64,000 bases of DNA from Rhizobium subbaraonis (GCF_900220975.1 NZ_OBQD01000002.1:62001-126000), one strand, 5' to 3'. Positions 7,899-17,054 are shown, counted from the first letter of the stretch. The notes: generated by a model not told the origin, from the sequence alone. Program-made: numbers and translations.

Positions 7899-10130
7899 TC
7901 AATAGGCACTGGACATGAATGCGCCGCTGACGACGGTCATGATAACGATCCGGAAATCCATCCAGATCGACCAGTGATCGATGTAAAGATTGTCGTATTT
8001 GGCCCGTAGTTTCATCATTTCGCAGGCCTCGAAGATTTCCTCGGGCGTGCCGCGCAATCCCTTCAGCTGTGAGAGGCCGGTGATACCCGGTCGGACCCGG
8101 TGGCGGTGATGCCAGTTCGGGATCATGTGTTCGAACGGCTTGCCCTTGAAATGAAAGCCGATCGGCAGCGGCCGCGGGCCGACGATCGACATGTCGCCGT
8201 TGATCACGTTGATAAATTGAGGCAGTTCGTCCAGCGAGGTCCGCCGCAGGAATGCGCCCACACGCGTGATGCGCGCGTCGCCGCGCGCCGTCAGCTGGTC
8301 ACCACGCACGTCTGCCTGTGAAACATACATCGAGCGGAATTTCAGCATCATGAAGGGCACCTGGTTGCGTCCGAGGCGCGGCTGACCGAAGAAGATCGGG
8401 CCTGAATCCTCCAGCTTGATCGCGGCGGCGATGACAAGCATCGGGATGAAGAGAACGGTGAGGGCGGCAATGGCAAAGATGAGGTCGAAGCCGCGCTTGA
8501 GCCCTTCGCGCGTGCGACTGCGCAGCTGCGCCTTCAACTGGACGAGATCGACGGAGTTGTCTTCGCCGACCTGGGCATGCCACATCGGTATGTCGAACAT
8601 CGACAGGTCGTGCACCAGCTGGAGCGCGTCCGCACCGCTTGTCCTGCCGGTCACGAGAAGGAGGTGATCAATCGCTTGGGACCGGATCGCATCGGCGATC
8701 CTGTTGCGAACGCTCGCCATCCCCACTCCGCCCATCGGGATGATGAGGGAGACGATCTGAAGCCCGATCGGCAATTCAGGCGCCTTGGGCGGGGCAGCCG
8801 ATGCCTGATCGACGACCAGACCTATCCGCGCCCCTTCCGACGAGATCAGCCTGGCGAAAACGAGGGCGGTCGCAGCGTTGAACAGAAGCGCAACGCCAAC
8901 CAGCATCATGAGAAACAGTTCATGCTTTCGATCGGTGAGATTGCCGGATGCGACGACGAACAGGGCCACCGGGAAAGCGGCAATGATGCTCGATTCGACG
9001 ACACCTATGACGCGGGCATGGGCGTCTCCCAACCGGGTCGGATCGAATTCCTTCAGCATGAATTCGGCGATGATGATGCAGGCGATGTAGCTGGCAGCGA
9101 TCAGCCATGTCACACGGTCCATCGCGCCGGCCGCCATGCCGCCTGCAACTACAAGGTTCCAGGCCAGTGCCGACGCGACGACTGTGCTGCCCGCGACTGC
9201 GGCCAGGAAGGCCAGTTGCACAAACGGACGCATCGAAGAGGGTGACACAACGAGCGCCAGCGGATTGGCTGCAGCCTCCGGCACACCGCCTGCCATCGCC
9301 GCTCGTCTGCTCGGCACTCCTGCATCGCAAGGCATGCGGGGACTGGTGAGAAACCCGTTCGATTTCCATAAGTAGCGCGCCAGGCTGTTGACGTGGTACT
9401 TGCGATGGCTTCCGGTCGCAGATTCCGAACTCGTGCGCAGATGGTGGTGGACGAACTCAAGGCCCGGATAGACGAAGGTGGAAAGCCCCGCCTTCCGCAG
9501 CCGGAAGCACAGGTTCACGTCCTCGTAGTACATGTAGAAGCCCTCGTCGAAACCACCGAAGGCCTCGAACACCGACTTGCGGATGAGCATGAAGGAGCCG
9601 TAGACCCAGTCGACCTTCGTGGGGCCATCGAGGGGAACGCCCTCCAGCAGGCTCCGGCGATAGAATGCCGGCCGGCGACGCCAGTCGTCGGCTCCGAAAC
9701 CGCGCAAGACGGCGATCCACATCGACGGAAAGGAGCGGAAGTTGCGCTGATCGGTAAGGTCGACGTTGAGGAGGCGGGCGGCGACGACACCGATCGATAT
9801 GTCATCCTCAAGGAACCGGACCGCATCGGCGACGCGGCCCGCGTGATATTTCGTGTCGGGATTGAGGATAAGCAGGACGCGCCCGTCCGCAATGCGCGCA
9901 GCCTTGTTGACGTTCGCGCCGAAACCGAGCCGTTCGGCATTCTGCACCACCGTCATCTCCGGCCGGTTTCCCCCGACCTTTGTGAGGAAGTCGGCCTCGT
10001 TGAGATTGTCTACCAGGATGACCTCGTAGGTCATCCCCACCATGCCGGCTCCGATCGTCGACAGGCAATCACGCACAAGCGCCCCGTGGCCGTGGCTGAC
10101 GATCAGTATCGATACGTCGACAGCTGTCAT
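7899..10130 (-). CDS. GT2 glycosyltransferase fused to polyprenyl-phosphate sugar-1-phosphate transferase
   Basis: 743 residues. Residues about 1-260 are a family 2 glycosyltransferase of the rhamnosyltransferase type (SILIVSHGHG, nucleotide-binding LNPDTK, acceptor-side YEDVNLCFRLRKAG). About 300-440 hold four membrane segments. From residue 545 runs a bacterial sugar transferase domain with its hallmark motifs KRGFDLIF, KFRSM, RTSLDELPQ, SIVGPRP and VRPGITG. This second part resembles a full-length WbaP/ExoY-type enzyme that loads the first sugar phosphate onto undecaprenyl phosphate. One polypeptide may start the repeat unit and add another sugar. The start overlaps the preceding gene's stop (ATGA). 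The reading frame is uninterrupted, so the fusion looks real. Confidence 0.88.
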   Translation of the reverse strand: MTAVDVSILIVSHGHGALVRDCLSTIGAGMVGMTYEVILVDNLNEADFLTKVGGNRPEMTVVQNAERLGFGANVNKAARIADGRVLLILNPDTKYHAGRVADAVRFLEDDISIGVVAARLLNVDLTDQRNFRSFPSMWIAVLRGFGADDWRRRPAFYRRSLLEGVPLDGPTKVDWVYGSFMLIRKSVFEAFGGFDEGFYMYYEDVNLCFRLRKAGLSTFVYPGLEFVHHHLRTSSESATGSHRKYHVNSLARYLWKSNGFLTSPRMPCDAGVPSRRAAMAGGVPEAAANPLALVVSPSSMRPFVQLAFLAAVAGSTVVASALAWNLVVAGGMAAGAMDRVTWLIAASYIACIIIAEFMLKEFDPTRLGDAHARVIGVVESSIIAAFPVALFVVASGNLTDRKHELFLMMLVGVALLFNAATALVFARLISSEGARIGLVVDQASAAPPKAPELPIGLQIVSLIIPMGGVGMASVRNRIADAIRSQAIDHLLLVTGRTSGADALQLVHDLSMFDIPMWHAQVGEDNSVDLVQLKAQLRSRTREGLKRGFDLIFAIAALTVLFIPMLVIAAAIKLEDSGPIFFGQPRLGRNQVPFMMLKFRSMYVSQADVRGDQLTARGDARITRVGAFLRRTSLDELPQFINVINGDMSIVGPRPLPIGFHFKGKPFEHMIPNWHHRHRVRPGITGLSQLKGLRGTPEEIFEACEMMKLRAKYDNLYIDHWSIWMDFRIVIMTVVSGAFMSSAY

Positions 10131-11362
10131 CGCATGAACTCGCTTATGATCTCGATCTTTTGCTCGACACGGCGCGACCAGTCGTGCGCCAGCATCGCTT
10201 CATGGCGACCGGCCGGGCTCGTCGTCGCGTCGGCAAGCACCGCCTCGCAGGCGGCGACGAAGGCGTCCGGCGTATCCGCAATGGCGACCAGCTCCGAATG
10301 GCGCCTAGCGACGGGAACGTCGCGACCGACGACGGGCAGCCCGGCGGCGAGATACTCGTAGCACTTTAGCGCATCGCCGTTGCGCGTGATGTCGTTGAGG
10401 GGAAACGGCATGATGCCGACATCCATTCCCTTCATGAAGCCTGGCAGGTCGGCATAGGCCTGCGGGCCGAGGACATGGATGTTGGGCACGTCGTCGAACA
10501 CCGAGCGGTCAAAGCCGAACCAGACATAGCCGACGAGCACGATGGACCATGTCGGACGCAGCCTTGCCATGGAGACGAGCAGCGGGACGTCGATCTTCCA
10601 CGGGTCGAGGCCGCCGACGTAACCGATCACCGGCCTCGGCAAGTGGGCGATCGATTCCGGCACCGGCGTTGCCGGGTTGAGGGCGGAGCCGAAGAATCCG
10701 ACATCGGCGGCGCAGTTGACCTCAAACGTCGCGGGATTGCTTAAGCGGCGGGGCTTGCACAGTTCCTCGGTAACGGCAAAGACCAGATCCGATGCGCGGC
10801 AGGTTTCCGCATCCAGCTGCCGCACCGTCCGCCTCTGCGCGTCCGTACTGGCAAGGGCGGCGTCGTCGTCGCCGTTTTCATAGATCTTCAGTCCGGCCGG
10901 AAAGGCCTCCAGCAACGCCCCGGAATTGTACATGAAGGTCCACAGGCAGATCTTGCGAAAGCCGAGCCGCCGCGCCTCGCGTCGTGCAAGCGCTGCGAGC
11001 AGGCGCCCGCTGAGATGCGCGGCGACAGGGGTTCGCGACTGACCGGGCATTGCGAAGGGCCTCGGCCGATATGCCCATATTCCGTCCGCCACCGGCCGCA
11101 AACCCCATTCCCCGCCGACTCCGCGGCTTTGAATGCGCGCCATGCGAAAGACCGATGACACGGATTCGAACGGCTCCACCACCAGCACCCTGTGACCGCG
11201 TGCGGCCAGGCCGAGGATGGTGTAGTCGGGATTGGACTTCACGACCCCCCAATTCGATGTCGCGATACAAACGATATCGAGCGGCATGCCGTCGGCACCG
11301 CATATCCTGGCAGCCCGGCCGCTTTTCGGACCGCGCTCTGTTTCGGCTTCCGGGATCAGCAT
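10127..11362 (-). CDS. glycosyltransferase, GT-B fold (GT4-like)
   Basis: 411 residues from ATG 11362; an alternative ATG at 11287 gives the more typical beginning MPLDIVCIATSNW. The C-terminal half shows GT-B nucleotide-sugar binding features (PRPVIGYVGGLDPWK, then KCYEYLAAGLPVV with the acidic E of the EX7E-like region). It probably adds a sugar to the lipid-linked repeat at the cytoplasmic membrane. It overlaps the methyltransferase gene upstream by 7 bp and the fusion glycosyltransferase downstream by 4 bp, so all belong to one transcript. Donor and acceptor cannot be told from sequence. Confidence 0.82.
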   Translation of the reverse strand: MLIPEAETERGPKSGRAARICGADGMPLDIVCIATSNWGVVKSNPDYTILGLAARGHRVLVVEPFESVSSVFRMARIQSRGVGGEWGLRPVADGIWAYRPRPFAMPGQSRTPVAAHLSGRLLAALARREARRLGFRKICLWTFMYNSGALLEAFPAGLKIYENGDDDAALASTDAQRRTVRQLDAETCRASDLVFAVTEELCKPRRLSNPATFEVNCAADVGFFGSALNPATPVPESIAHLPRPVIGYVGGLDPWKIDVPLLVSMARLRPTWSIVLVGYVWFGFDRSVFDDVPNIHVLGPQAYADLPGFMKGMDVGIMPFPLNDITRNGDALKCYEYLAAGLPVVGRDVPVARRHSELVAIADTPDAFVAACEAVLADATTSPAGRHEAMLAHDWSRRVEQKIEIISEFMR

Positions 11363-12171
11363 TCCGTCTTGCTCCCGCGATCCATCGTGACAAGACCGTA
11401 GTAGCTCAACGACCCGAGCGCGGGTGCACGCGCGATCAGGTGATCCAGTCCCGTCATGAGGCCGATGCCCCACCGATTGTCCAGGAAAGGCAGATAGCCC
11501 CCCATCCGGAGAAATACGATCTGGGGAAAGGACGTCCGCACACGGCCGGGAAAACTGGCTTGCAGTTTCGCAAGTCGGGCATGGTCGAGGGGATATTCGT
11601 CGTCGCTGGATTCCTTCTGTATGCTCAGACGTCCCGGAAGCGTCGCGCGTGCGAGCATCAGCAGCGGGTTGAGGCCCATTGTCTCGATGAAGGCGGCCTT
11701 GCCGCCCGGCTTGAGAACGCGTCCGACGCCGCGTGCCGCATTTTCGAGGTCCAGGTGATGCAGGACAAACCCTCCGCAGACAGCGTCGAAGCTCTCGTCT
11801 TCGAAGGTCAGATCCTTGCAGTCCATCACGGTGAAGGTGGTGCGATCGGAAACGCCGGATGTCTCGGCGCGCCGAATGCTGTAGCCAATGGAGCGCGGCG
11901 AGATGTCGACCCCCTCCACCACCGCACCACGATGCGCGAGCGCGACCGACAAGAATCCCCTGCCGCATCCAAGATCCAGGATGCGCATCCCGGGCTTCGG
12001 ATCGATGTGGGCCAAAACCGCTGCCACGAAGCAGTCGAGATCTAGATGCTTGAACCAGGGAACAGCGGGATCGCACAGATCGTCGGGTAATATCCGCAAC
12101 GCCTGCTCATCGGCAGCCGATCGTTCGACCACTTTGTCCCAGAAGTCAGCTTCGCGATCCGGTATCGTCAC
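11356..12171 (-). CDS. class I SAM-dependent methyltransferase
   Basis: 271 residues. It has the SAM-binding motif I ILDLGCGRGFLS, followed by GVDIS and a motif IV region FDAVCGGFVLHHL, a Methyltransf_11/25-type fold. GTG at 12171 is preferred because GGAGG stands 6 bases before it; an ATG at 12210 would add 13 basic residues and lacks a site. It lies in the glycosyltransferase operon and probably O-methylates a sugar of the surface polysaccharide, or caps the chain; no substrate-specific motif is recognisable. Confidence 0.82.
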   Translation of the reverse strand: MTIPDREADFWDKVVERSAADEQALRILPDDLCDPAVPWFKHLDLDCFVAAVLAHIDPKPGMRILDLGCGRGFLSVALAHRGAVVEGVDISPRSIGYSIRRAETSGVSDRTTFTVMDCKDLTFEDESFDAVCGGFVLHHLDLENAARGVGRVLKPGGKAAFIETMGLNPLLMLARATLPGRLSIQKESSDDEYPLDHARLAKLQASFPGRVRTSFPQIVFLRMGGYLPFLDNRWGIGLMTGLDHLIARAPALGSLSYYGLVTMDRGSKTEC

Positions 12172-12323
12172 TTTGCGCCTCCGATGTGGCCTCGGACTCG
12201 AAAATGCCAATGGCTAGTGCTGCGCTGACGCGCTTCGTTTTTTTCCTGAAAGCGAAAGGGCTTCGCGTCTCCGGTTGTCCGGCTGTCTTCGCGGTCAATC
12301 TGCCGCGCAGTCTCGAAAATGGT

Positions 12324-13397
12324 CTAGTGTCCGCTGGCGGACAGGGCTTCGTTGAGCGATCCGTCGGCCTGGCCGATCGAAAGAGCTTCGCTCTTGTTTG
12401 CAGCCAGATACCACAGCCTGAGGCGTCCGTTTTCCACCAAGGCCGCAGGCGCGAGCACCTGATGCTCGTCAGGAGCGCCCGGCGGCCCCCGCTTGACGAT
12501 AGGGCCGGAGCCGAAATCCCACGGCCCCTCCGGCGAACTGCCCGTCGCAACGCCGATCTCCCGTTCTTCTCCGCTCAGCCCGGTATAGAAAAGGAGATAC
12601 TCGTCAGGTCCCCGCTTGACGAGATAGGGTTCAGCGATCCCGTCCTTGCGCCAGTCGTTGAACTGGCCGGGACCCGCAATCGGCTTTTCCCCTTTCGTCC
12701 AACTGACGCCGTCCGTCGACGTCGCGCTCAGCAAGTATACCCCGCCGGCACCTATGGCGGAAAAGTCTGTATATGAATGGCCGACATACACCATATGGAA
12801 TACGCCATCATCCAGAAGTACAGTCGGACTATAGATGGCGTCGTTGTCATACCATCCTTTCGTAGGCGTCATGATCGGGTCGCTAGACAAACGTTCGAAG
12901 GCACCTCCGTCCTTGGAGGTGGCAAGCCATAAAGCGGCCGGGAAGCCGCGGGTGGGATTGCCGTTGTCCCGATATCCGGAAAAATAGAGCAACCACCGGT
13001 CGTCCTGCCGGACAACTGCAGCAGACTCGACGTTCTCGTCCCACTGGCCGCTTCGCCCGGCCATAACCACACCGTTGACACCGTCGAAGGAACCTGACGT
13101 CTTCCAGTCCTGCCCGTCCGGCGAGGATGCCTTTGCAATGACAGTGCGGCCCTTGCCGGCATCGAGATCGGTATAAAACATGACGTATCCGTCATTTGTC
13201 TTCACGATCGAGGGATCGGAAGCGATCACGCTTCCCCTGTAATACCATTCGGACTTCGCCAGGCCTGCGAAATTTTCTTCGGCCGCCACTTCGTTCTTGA
13301 ACAGCGGCGCATGGCCTTCAAGCATAGATTGAAGGCCGGCACCTGCGAAGATGCCGGCGAATGCTACGCCCGTCCAAACAAGAACTTTCTTCAGCAT
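12324..13397 (-). CDS. secreted five-bladed beta-propeller protein, GH43/GH32-like
   Basis: 357 residues. An N-terminal hydrophobic segment (LVWTGVAFAGIFAGAGL) acts as signal or membrane anchor. Repeated strands such as DPSIVKTNDGYVMFYT, ESAAVVRQDDRWLLYFSGY and AEPYLVKRGPDEYLLFYTG are typical of the five-bladed propeller of GH43/GH62/GH32/GH68 proteins, with Asp and Glu at blade starts. It would act on the polysaccharide outside the cytoplasm by trimming, modifying or binding. The start at 13397 begins the hydrophobic stretch; longer forms extend into the promoter region. It is the upstream-most gene of the block, diverging from rfbF. Activity is inferred from fold only. Confidence 0.72.
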   Translation of the reverse strand: MLKKVLVWTGVAFAGIFAGAGLQSMLEGHAPLFKNEVAAEENFAGLAKSEWYYRGSVIASDPSIVKTNDGYVMFYTDLDAGKGRTVIAKASSPDGQDWKTSGSFDGVNGVVMAGRSGQWDENVESAAVVRQDDRWLLYFSGYRDNGNPTRGFPAALWLATSKDGGAFERLSSDPIMTPTKGWYDNDAIYSPTVLLDDGVFHMVYVGHSYTDFSAIGAGGVYLLSATSTDGVSWTKGEKPIAGPGQFNDWRKDGIAEPYLVKRGPDEYLLFYTGLSGEEREIGVATGSSPEGPWDFGSGPIVKRGPPGAPDEHQVLAPAALVENGRLRLWYLAANKSEALSIGQADGSLNEALSASGH

Positions 13398-13575
13398 CTC
13401 GTATCTCTTTCCGGAGACGAAAAATGCGGAGTGCTCGTATTCTGGATCTACTACACGGGGAATAGATATTGTTATAGAGTGCCCCATGCATCCCGAATGG
13501 TCAACATAAGCTAAATTAGCATATCCTGCATCTCTGTACGAACAAAACGACTCCAAGAGCCGGGGGAGCCAGCCC
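13398..13575. promoter_or_regulatory. divergent promoter region of two polysaccharide blocks
   Basis: 178 bp separating the propeller gene (minus) from rfbF (plus). It is AT-rich relative to its surroundings and contains an 11-base hyphenated palindrome GCTAAATTAGC (13510-13520) and an AT-rich stretch near 13461-13475 that could serve as a -10 region. Both blocks must be transcribed from here; exact promoters cannot be fixed by eye. Confidence 0.4.
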
Positions 13576-14388
13576 GTGAGCGAACGAGAGGTCAGAGATT
13601 ATCCAGTCGTCATCCTTTGCGGCGGCGAAGGCACCCGCTTCGGACAGGCAACGCAGAACGTGCCGAAGCCGCTTCTGGAGATCGGCGGCGAACCGATGCT
13701 CCTCCACATCATGCGCATCTACGCCCGTCATGGGTTCCGGCGCTTCATTCTGTGCCTCGGCTACCGCGGGGCAATGATCAAGGACTATTTTCTCGGCCGG
13801 GACATTCGCGAGTCCGACCTGAGGCTCGACCTCGAGCATGGAACACAAACACTCCTGGGAGGAGCGACACCGCTCGACTGGGACATAACCTTCGCCGAGA
13901 CCGGACACAAGACCGAGACAGGCGCGCGCATACAACGCGTCTCCCAGTATATCGATACACCAACCTTCCTGCTGACTTACGGCGACGGACTTGCCGACAT
14001 TGACCTCGGAAGGCTGCTGGCGTTCCATCGCTCGCACGGGAAGATTGGCACTGTCACAGGCGTACGGGCACACTCTCAGTTCGGCGAAATGGTGCTGGAA
14101 GGCGATACGGTGCGTTCGTTCATCGAGAAGCCCCAGGTCAGCGCCATGATCAACGGCGGCTTCTTCATCTTCGAGCGGCGATTCCTGGAATACCTGTCGG
14201 CGGAAACCGATTGCATTCTGGAGCAGCAACCGCTTCGCCGGCTTGCGGGCGACGGCGAACTGAAGGTGTTCGAGCATAGCGGCTTCTGGCAGTGCATGGA
14301 TACGTTCAAGGACTACCGCGCGCTTAATGAAATGTTCGAACGCGGCGGCGCACCCTGGACGAGGACTGCGTCGGGACCAGCGCCATGA
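13576..14388 (+). CDS. rfbF: glucose-1-phosphate cytidylyltransferase
   Basis: 270 residues, the usual length. The N-terminal nucleotidyltransferase signature VVILCGGEGTRFG with downstream VPKPLLEIGGEPM and the later WQCMDTFKDY motif are characteristic of RfbF, which makes CDP-glucose from CTP and glucose 1-phosphate. A GGGGGAG site lies about 7 bases before the GTG start at 13576. It heads the plus-strand trio rfbF-SDR-rfbG with a 4-bp overlap to the next gene. It commits glucose 1-phosphate to CDP-linked 6-deoxysugars for the surface polysaccharide. Confidence 0.93.
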   Translation: MSEREVRDYPVVILCGGEGTRFGQATQNVPKPLLEIGGEPMLLHIMRIYARHGFRRFILCLGYRGAMIKDYFLGRDIRESDLRLDLEHGTQTLLGGATPLDWDITFAETGHKTETGARIQRVSQYIDTPTFLLTYGDGLADIDLGRLLAFHRSHGKIGTVTGVRAHSQFGEMVLEGDTVRSFIEKPQVSAMINGGFFIFERRFLEYLSAETDCILEQQPLRRLAGDGELKVFEHSGFWQCMDTFKDYRALNEMFERGGAPWTRTASGPAP

Positions 14389-15314
14389 GTGTGCTCGTCA
14401 CCGGTGCATCGGGCTTTGTCGGCAGCTGGCTGACGAGGGCCCTTGCCGATGATGGCTATCGCGTCGTCGCCCAGATGCGCCGGCCGCCGTCGACACTGTT
14501 CAACAGGCTCGGCCTGGATGCCCAGCCTCTCGTCGAGGTCGTTATCGATCACGACATCGCCGAAGTTGCAAGGAGGTGCCGGCCCGAGACCCTGTTTCAT
14601 CTGGCCGGCATGAGCCAGGTTGGCTACGCGCGGGAAAACCCGCTTCTGGCCTTTGAAACGAATGCCCGGCAGACGTGGCAGCTGCTGGACGTTGTGCGCA
14701 ACATGCCGGTTTCGCCAAGAACCGTGGTGGCCTCCACCGACGCCCTCTACGGCGAAACCGGTCACGCGCCAGCGACTGAAGCGCATGCCCTCGATGCGCT
14801 CGGACCGTACGAAGTCTCCAAGCTGATGGCGGACGCCGCGGCACGCGCCTATGCGCAATTCGGCCTGCCGGTCGTCGTCGCGCGCCTGGGCAACGTCTAT
14901 GGTTACGGCGACGAAAATCAGGCGCGCATCCTCCCCGGAACGCTTGACGCCATCCGCCACGGCCGCGCCCCGCGCCTGCGTGGTGGCGGCCGCGCCGTTC
15001 GCAGCCTCCTTCATGTCGACGACTGCATCGCAGCCCTTCGACTGCTGGCTGAACACGCCGCCGAGCCGGGCGTACGGGGCGAGGCGTTCAACGTGTCCGG
15101 CGAGCCGGCGATGACCACACATGCGATTGCCCGGCTGACGCTCGACGTGTTCGGCAGAGACGACCTAGAACCGGAAATCTCCGACGACGCACCCGGCGAA
15201 ACCTCACGGCGGTTCTCCAGTTCCGCCCGCCTCCGGGAAACGCTCGGCTGGAATCAGAAGATATCGATGACGGAAGGACTGTCGAGGATCAAGAAGGCGA
15301 TGGAGGCGGAATAG
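14385..15314 (+). CDS. NAD-dependent epimerase/dehydratase (SDR), likely CDP-sugar 4-keto reductase
   Basis: 309 residues of extended-SDR type. The N-terminal Rossmann motif is TGASGFVGSWL, and the catalytic Tyr-Lys pair appears as YEVSK with an upstream STDALYGE serine/threonine region. Lying between rfbF and rfbG with ATGA coupling, it probably reduces or epimerises the 4-keto-6-deoxy intermediate made by RfbG, giving a CDP-6-deoxyhexose. No RfbH-type 3-dehydratase is present in the window, so 3,6-dideoxy sugars are less likely. The exact product is unknown. Confidence 0.85.
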   Translation: MSVLVTGASGFVGSWLTRALADDGYRVVAQMRRPPSTLFNRLGLDAQPLVEVVIDHDIAEVARRCRPETLFHLAGMSQVGYARENPLLAFETNARQTWQLLDVVRNMPVSPRTVVASTDALYGETGHAPATEAHALDALGPYEVSKLMADAAARAYAQFGLPVVVARLGNVYGYGDENQARILPGTLDAIRHGRAPRLRGGGRAVRSLLHVDDCIAALRLLAEHAAEPGVRGEAFNVSGEPAMTTHAIARLTLDVFGRDDLEPEISDDAPGETSRRFSSSARLRETLGWNQKISMTEGLSRIKKAMEAE

Positions 15315-15316
15315 GC

Positions 15317-16441
15317 ATGGGCCAGACCATCGAGCAGTTGTTTCGCGACCGATCCGTCCTCGTCACCGGACATACGGGCTTCAAGGGCTCCTGGCTGTGT
15401 CTCTGGCTGCTGGCAATGGGGGCAAAGGTCACTGGCTTCAGCGATCGCGTTCCGACGGCGCCGGGCGCGTTCGAACTGATGGCGCTCGGCGCTGAACTGA
15501 CTGACAAGCGTGGCGATATCGTTGACGCTGAGAAGGTCCTGTCGGTCATCACGACCGCCCGGCCAAGCGTCATATTCCATCTCGCGGCACAGCCGATCGT
15601 CCGGCAGGGCTTCAGGCAGCCCTACGAGACGTTCGCAGCCAACGTGCTCGGCACCGTGTCGGTGCTGGAGGCGGCGCGGAAGGTTCCGTCCGTCCGGGCG
15701 GTGGTCGTCGTCACCAGCGACAAGGTCTACCACAACAACGGCGCCGTGCGGCGGTTCCGCGAAACCGACGCGCTCGGCGGACACGAACCCTATGGCGCAA
15801 GCAAAGCCGCAGCAGAGATCGTGACGATGGCCTACCGGTCCGAGGCGTTTCACGAAGGCGCTCAATCGCCGAACCGGCCGGCGATCGCCGCAGCGCGTGC
15901 CGGAAACGTTATCGGCGGGGGCGACTGGGCCGCGGACCGTCTCATTCCGGATCTCGTCCGCGCGATCGCCGATGGGCGCGATCAGGAAATCCGCCAGCCA
16001 AGCGCGATCAGGCCGTGGCAGCACGTTCTGGAACCTATTGGCGGGTATCTCTGTCTCGCCGGCGCGCTGGTCGACGACCCCGCCTCATCTCCTGGGGCGG
16101 TAAACTTCGGCCCGGACGAAATGGAACCGCCGGATGTGGCGCAGATCGCCACCCTGTTCCTCGACGCCATGCCCTCGCACCGGACCCGCCTGCTGATCAG
16201 GGAGAAGACTGCGGGAGAGGCCTCGACGTTGCGGGTCGATTCAGGCCTCGCCCTGAGGCAGCTATCCTGGCGGCCAGGCTGGAACACCCGCGAAGCGATC
16301 GCCAGGACGGCCGACTGGTACCGCGCCTGGCTTGAGCAAGGCACCGACATGCGGCGTTTCTCGCTGGAGCAACTGGAGAGCTACCGGCGGTCGAGCCCCG
16401 TCCTGGCTCTCCGCGCCTCAGCGCCTATGGGCCAGCACTGA
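15317..16441 (+). CDS. rfbG: CDP-glucose 4,6-dehydratase
   Basis: 374 residues. The N-terminal cofactor motif VTGHTGFKGSWL is the specific RfbG version of the SDR glycine motif; catalysis uses TSDKVYHNN and YGASK, and the downstream GNVIGGGDWAADRL stretch is also typical. It converts CDP-glucose into CDP-4-keto-6-deoxyglucose in the cytoplasm. It starts 2 bp after the preceding SDR, completing the operon. Its last 17 bp overlap the convergent kinase-like gene. Confidence 0.95.
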   Translation: MGQTIEQLFRDRSVLVTGHTGFKGSWLCLWLLAMGAKVTGFSDRVPTAPGAFELMALGAELTDKRGDIVDAEKVLSVITTARPSVIFHLAAQPIVRQGFRQPYETFAANVLGTVSVLEAARKVPSVRAVVVVTSDKVYHNNGAVRRFRETDALGGHEPYGASKAAAEIVTMAYRSEAFHEGAQSPNRPAIAAARAGNVIGGGDWAADRLIPDLVRAIADGRDQEIRQPSAIRPWQHVLEPIGGYLCLAGALVDDPASSPGAVNFGPDEMEPPDVAQIATLFLDAMPSHRTRLLIREKTAGEASTLRVDSGLALRQLSWRPGWNTREAIARTADWYRAWLEQGTDMRRFSLEQLESYRRSSPVLALRASAPMGQH

Positions 16442-17054
16442 AAGGCCGGCGCCCCGCCCGGTTGCGCAGTACAGCGACGGCATGCGCGCGCCCATTCGCG
16501 ATTTCGGCCAAGCGACTGCTCAAGTGGTCCATCCGTGTCACGTCTGATTCCGTGACGAGAATGACGCTCGGTACGACAGTCATCAAAAGTCCCGTATCGG
16601 CGGAGCGACCGAGGGCATGGGTGTCCCAGAAGACATAGCGATACTCCCTGAGTGCCGCCGACATCATTGTCTCGAGCACGCCGGCGGCAACCAGTTCGCT
16701 CATACCGGCGCCCGGCCTGCTGCCGGCTGGCAGTATGTCGAGATCACTGCCGACCTGGACCACCGCTTGCGGATAGAGATCGGGTTTGTCCCGAAGCTGC
16801 CTCAAGCCGGACTTGTCGACTGATCCGGCCAAGCGGGTCAGGTCGGACGTTGCTAGATCGGCATCGATCAAAAGTGCCTTTGCGCCATTGAGTTTGCGGG
16901 CGGCGCGCGCAAGTGCGATCGCAAGCGTTGTCGCGCCTTCTCCACCCACGCAGCCTGTTACGAGAAAGCTCTGCCGCCCTTCGCCGCGCCCCAGATCGGC
17001 CAGCAGACGCGCTGCGTCGTTGACGATAAGCTCGGAACGGACAAGCGGCGTCAT
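16425..17054 (-). CDS. CpsD/CapB-like polysaccharide ATPase lacking the P-loop lysine
   Basis: 209 residues, related to the cytoplasmic kinase domain of bacterial tyrosine kinases that pair with Wzz-type co-polymerases. The Walker A region reads TGCVGGEGATT, with Ala41 where the catalytic GEGKST lysine is expected; the Walker A' motif LLIDADL (Asp64, Asp66) is present. No tyrosine cluster exists at the C-terminus. It may be a catalytically weak or purely regulatory partner of the co-polymerase encoded just upstream, to which it is coupled by ATGA overlap. The change lies in a well-conserved context, not an obvious frame error. Confidence 0.78.
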   Translation of the reverse strand: MTPLVRSELIVNDAARLLADLGRGEGRQSFLVTGCVGGEGATTLAIALARAARKLNGAKALLIDADLATSDLTRLAGSVDKSGLRQLRDKPDLYPQAVVQVGSDLDILPAGSRPGAGMSELVAAGVLETMMSAALREYRYVFWDTHALGRSADTGLLMTVVPSVILVTESDVTRMDHLSSRLAEIANGRAHAVAVLRNRAGRRPFSAGP

